Origin: Candidatus Micrarchaeum sp.
GTDB taxonomy: Archaea; SpSt-1190; DYHY01
Length of the DNA: 64,000 bases
Direction of reading: 5' to 3'
NCBI GenBank assembly: GCA_020723935.1
Contig: DYHY01000004.1
Coordinates: 1,794-65,793 of the forward strand
In this document: positions 61,441 through 64,000 of the stretch, piece by piece
Position numbering within the stretch: the first letter of the stretch is position 1
Layout: every line of letters starts with the position of its first letter
Notes under the pieces: generated by a model
What the model was told of the DNA's origin: nothing
The model's input: the letters and a program-made list of their open reading frames with translations, nothing else
Databases searched by the model: none
Position numbers and translations under genes: made by a program

Positions 61441-62013
61441 GCCCTTGATCTTCGCGAGGATCCTGCCCTTGAACGAGTTCCTCCTCCTGCCGCGGGAAGC
61501 CCCGATGGCGCGGGCGGCGGCGACTATCAGGGCGGCCACCTGGTCGGCGTTGAGGTTGTCCGTGTTTATCTCGATGTCGACTTGCGGCCGCGCCCCGACG
61601 TCCACGCCGTAGAGCCTCTTGTAGCGGGCGATGTTCTTCTCGTCGCGCATCTTCGTGAAGTAGAGAGCGCGCTCCATGGGGACCCCGTCCTCCTTCGCCC
61701 TGCGGGCCGCGCGCACTTCCACGGAAGCAGAGAGCCAGACATAGAGGTCGGCGTCGACGAGCCAGCACGCGAGGCGCGAGCCGGTTATCGAGTTCCTGCT
61801 CCTGTCGGAGCGCGTTATCAGGCGGCCGTCGACGAGGTAGTCTATCCGGTCGTCCTTCTCGGCCTCCGCCTGGATCGTCTCGAACGGGACGCCCCGCTCC
61901 TCGGCTATCTGCCTCAACGTGTAGTTGACGACCTGCAGGCCTATGGCCTTCGCGACCTTGTTGCACGCGGTCGTCGTGCCCGCCCCGGAAAGGCTCGATA
62001 TCGCTATTTTCAT
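61402..62013 (-). CDS. cmk: cytidylate kinase (archaeal Cmk)
   Basis: 203 aa from ATG 62013 (MKIAISSLSGAGTTTACNKV). The P-loop is SSLSGAGTTT, followed by YTLRQIAEERGVPFETIQAE, ADLYVWLSASVEVRAARRAK, and DIEINTDNLNADQVAALIVA, the archaeal Cmk pattern. Makes CDP/dCDP from CMP/dCMP. In many archaea it lies between Adk and Cbf5 in the ribosomal region; here it lies away from it. The C-terminal 30 residues are basic and longer than usual. Confidence 0.92.
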   Translation of the reverse strand: MKIAISSLSGAGTTTACNKVAKAIGLQVVNYTLRQIAEERGVPFETIQAEAEKDDRIDYLVDGRLITRSDRSRNSITGSRLACWLVDADLYVWLSASVEVRAARRAKEDGVPMERALYFTKMRDEKNIARYKRLYGVDVGARPQVDIEINTDNLNADQVAALIVAAARAIGASRGRRRNSFKGRILAKIKGSIGMRALGSRKP

Positions 62014-62057
62014 GTGGGGGGTCCGGAAAGGAAGGTAAAAAAACTTTTTGGTTCCCC

Positions 62058-63656
62058 TCAGGCCGGGAGCAGGTAATAGGAGAACTGGCCCGTCGGGTCT
62101 GTGGCCATGAGCTTTGCCGCGGGGTTCTTGTCCATTATCTGCCTGCACTGGCCGCCCTTGAACGGCGGGACGGTGCACCAGAAGCCGTAGTCGAAGATCG
62201 CGCACGGCGCCTTCTCCAGGGCCTTGGCGCGCAGCGCCGGGTCCTGCAGGTACCAGGGCTGGGCGGAAGTCCTCCCCAGGTCTATGTGCAGGGAAGTCAC
62301 GTGCGAGAAGATCGTGCAGTTCTCCGGGAGCCGGACGTCGCGCGCGAACTCCGCGTAGGACCTCGCCTGGTTGGCCTCCGCTATCCTCGGGGCGGGCGTG
62401 GAGACCGAGGGGTAGAACGCGACGAGGAAATATGCGCAGAGCAGGACCGAGAACGCCGCAAGGTGCCTTCCCGAGGGGAGGAGTAGGGCGAAGGCGGACG
62501 CCGCGATCGCGAACGGGGCGTAGTAGGAGACCACGTAGCGCACGTCCGTGCCGTACCTCACGCTTCCGGCGTAGAAGGCGGCGTAGAGGAGGAAGAGGGA
62601 GAGGAACCAGAGCAGGAGGACGAGTGCGGCCCTCCTGCGGCCGCCAGCCAGGAGGACGAGCGTCCCTGCGACCGCGAGGGCGGAGAGGAGGAGCGGGTGC
62701 TCTATCGCCGGATAGCCGAAGAGGAAGAACCCCGCGTTCACCGGGAGGTTCTGGCCGAAGTACTCCCGGGAGAACTTGGCGCCCGTCGCGCCCCAGGAGC
62801 TCTTCGTCGCGCCCAGGTAGACGTGGAGGAGGTGGGGCGCGGAGAGGAGGAGAACGAGGGCTGCCGACGCGTAGAAGGCCGGCTTCAGGAGGGTCGCGCG
62901 CGGGCCGGCGAGGATCGCGGCGGCCAGGTAGAAGAGAGGCAGGAGGACGCCCGTCTCGGCCTTGGACTGGATCGCCATCGCGAGGGTCGTTCCCAGGAGG
63001 AGGAGGAAAACCTGCTCCTTCCCCTCGGAAAAGAGGAGGAGGGAAAGGAAGGAGAGGAGGGAGAGGAAAAGGAACGTCGTCTCGGCGGCGATCGTGTTGG
63101 ACCATACGATCGCGACCGGGAGGAGGTTGATGAGGAGGGCGGAGAGGAGGGCGGGGCGCTCCCTCTTCCCGAAGAGGAGGTAGGTGCAGAGGAACATCAG
63201 GAAGCCGGAGGCGAGGAATGCCGCCTGGGAATATGCGAAGCCCGCGGCCCTCGACGGGCCGAAGGCGTGGAAGACGAGGGCCATCAGGAAGGGATGGGCG
63301 GCCGGAGCCTTGTTGATGATGCAGTCGTAGCAGGCCGAAGCGTCTCCCCAGTTGCACATGCACGACCGCCCCTCGAGGAGGACGTTCCTCGCCATGTTCT
63401 CGTAGAGATCCTCGTCGAAATAGACGCGGTTCGTCAGCGGCACGAAGGCGAGGCGGAACGCGAGGGACGCGAAGAGGATGAGCACCAGGGCGAGCCAGGC
63501 TTTCCTCGAGACGCGGGAGAAGGCGGCGCGGATCTTCCTCCAGGACAGGGCGGCGAGGAGGATCGTGAGCCCGAGGGCAGCCCACATGGAAATCACGGTG
63601 CCGTATTCGATTATGTTAAGCTGCAGGGGTGTCGTCGCCATGAGCTCGCCCGACAT
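62058..63656 (-). CDS. GT-C membrane glycosyltransferase (PMT/ArnT-like)
   Basis: 532 aa with about twelve membrane segments. The first outside loop has VYFDEDLYENMARNVLLEGR, the acidic DE motif of dolichyl-phosphate-sugar-using GT-C enzymes, then a Cys-rich SCMCNWGDASACYDC. A C-terminal outside domain (ENCTIFSHVTSLHIDLGRTS) follows. Probably moves a sugar from a lipid carrier to a protein or lipid outside. ATG 63656 or 63641 (MATTPLQ) may be the start. Confidence 0.82.
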   Translation of the reverse strand: MSGELMATTPLQLNIIEYGTVISMWAALGLTILLAALSWRKIRAAFSRVSRKAWLALVLILFASLAFRLAFVPLTNRVYFDEDLYENMARNVLLEGRSCMCNWGDASACYDCIINKAPAAHPFLMALVFHAFGPSRAAGFAYSQAAFLASGFLMFLCTYLLFGKRERPALLSALLINLLPVAIVWSNTIAAETTFLFLSLLSFLSLLLFSEGKEQVFLLLLGTTLAMAIQSKAETGVLLPLFYLAAAILAGPRATLLKPAFYASAALVLLLSAPHLLHVYLGATKSSWGATGAKFSREYFGQNLPVNAGFFLFGYPAIEHPLLLSALAVAGTLVLLAGGRRRAALVLLLWFLSLFLLYAAFYAGSVRYGTDVRYVVSYYAPFAIAASAFALLLPSGRHLAAFSVLLCAYFLVAFYPSVSTPAPRIAEANQARSYAEFARDVRLPENCTIFSHVTSLHIDLGRTSAQPWYLQDPALRAKALEKAPCAIFDYGFWCTVPPFKGGQCRQIMDKNPAAKLMATDPTGQFSYYLLPA

Positions 63657-63705
63657 TCCAGTCCCTCCTACCTCCCGGCGCCTGGCGCGCGGGCCCCTTG
63701 TTTCC

Positions 63706-64000
63706 TCACTTCGTGCGCCCCTTGCTCTTGCCCTTCTTCGCGCCCGCGGCCTCCTTCCTGCAGGTTATGTGGACGCCTTCCGCGAACAGGTGCTCGGCGC
63801 GCGTCTTCTCCATCATGTCGAGTGCGTCGTCTATCGAGGAGACTATCGGGTCCCCGTGGAGGTTGAAGGATGTGTTGAGCACTATCCCGTATCCCGTGCG
63901 CTTCCTGACGCGCGATATCAGGGCGCGGTATTCCCTGTTCTCGCCCCCGACCATCTGCGGGCGCGCGGAGCCGTCGACATGCGTGACGGCAGCAAGGTCG
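63706..64000 (-). CDS. carbamoyltransferase (NodU/TobZ family), C-terminal part
   Basis: The frame enters from the right edge: HVDGSARPQMVGGENREYRA and TGYGIVLNTSFNLHGDPIVS are the C-terminal domain motifs of NodU/CmcH/TobZ carbamoyltransferases, followed by a basic tail (GAKKGKSKGRTK). Only about 97 residues are in the window. These enzymes carbamoylate a sugar or other acceptor; the nearby GT-C protein may work in the same surface pathway (inference). Confidence 0.9.
   Translation of the reverse strand, partial: DLAAVTHVDGSARPQMVGGENREYRALISRVRKRTGYGIVLNTSFNLHGDPIVSSIDDALDMMEKTRAEHLFAEGVHITCRKEAAGAKKGKSKGRTK

Noticed and set aside
61402-63585. 727-aa minus-strand frame spanning two genes
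   Set aside because: Only its last 203 residues are real (cytidylate kinase); the rest is a shadow of the GT-C protein in another frame.

Overview
This window is archaeal chromosome. The evidence is an rRNA operon with tRNA-Ala in the 16S-23S spacer, a 22-gene archaeal ribosomal protein cluster that also holds eS4, eL19, eL32, SUI1 and Rpp29, an archaeal SecY, an EMC3-type insertase and Cbf5, a tRNA-Trp with a bulge-helix-bulge intron, RtcB plus archease, TATA-box promoters and several leaderless starts. It is GC-rich, with heavy use of AGG (Arg) and ATA (Ile). Many small Cys-rich or membrane proteins resemble DPANN-type archaea (Diapherotrites/Micrarchaeota-like), but that placement is inference from style only.

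Layout. 1-2355: rRNA operon on the minus strand (5' part of 23S, tRNA-Ala, complete 16S). 2356-3154: upstream leader with candidate promoters. 3155-8293: a broken gene, MscL, an OB-HD nuclease, a Cys-rich secreted protein and a polytopic membrane protein. 8.3-24 kb: NAD kinase, then an accessory island rich in copper and thiol functions: small Cys/His proteins, trans-sulfuration enzyme, CcdA, a CuA-motif lipoprotein, a thioredoxin-repeat protein, two proteins ending in LPxQVGGC, a membrane sensor with DUF835 and winged helix, a Met-rich protein, a cupredoxin membrane protein and a YHS-HMA-HMA copper ATPase. 24-35 kb: small membrane proteins, a deoxynucleoside-kinase-like gene, tRNA-His, a radical SAM enzyme, a coiled-coil protein, tRNA-Leu, decayed nucleotidyltransferases, a P2-type cation ATPase and tRNA-Trp. 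35-39 kb: ADP-forming acyl-CoA synthetase alpha subunit, HAD phosphatase and CysRS. 39-56 kb: Cbf5, EMC3, SecY and the ribosomal cluster, interrupted by one plus-strand gene at 43 kb. 56-64 kb: TrkH, RtcB, archease, a PrmC-like methyltransferase, cytidylate kinase, a GT-C membrane protein and the C-terminus of a carbamoyltransferase that runs off the end.

How the genes fit together. The island suggests extracytoplasmic copper handling linked to thiol chemistry: CopA exports Cu(I), cupredoxin, CuA, Met-rich and YHS proteins could bind it, and CcdA would pass electrons to the thioredoxin-like protein. RtcB and archease supply the ligation step needed by the intron-containing tRNA-Trp.

Caution. 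About a dozen non-core genes are interrupted by single-base frameshifts or in-frame stops, several at runs of G, with the protein signal continuing directly in another frame. Sequencing or assembly error is at least as likely as true decay. I flag each case. All database-style assignments are from recognised motifs; no searches were run.
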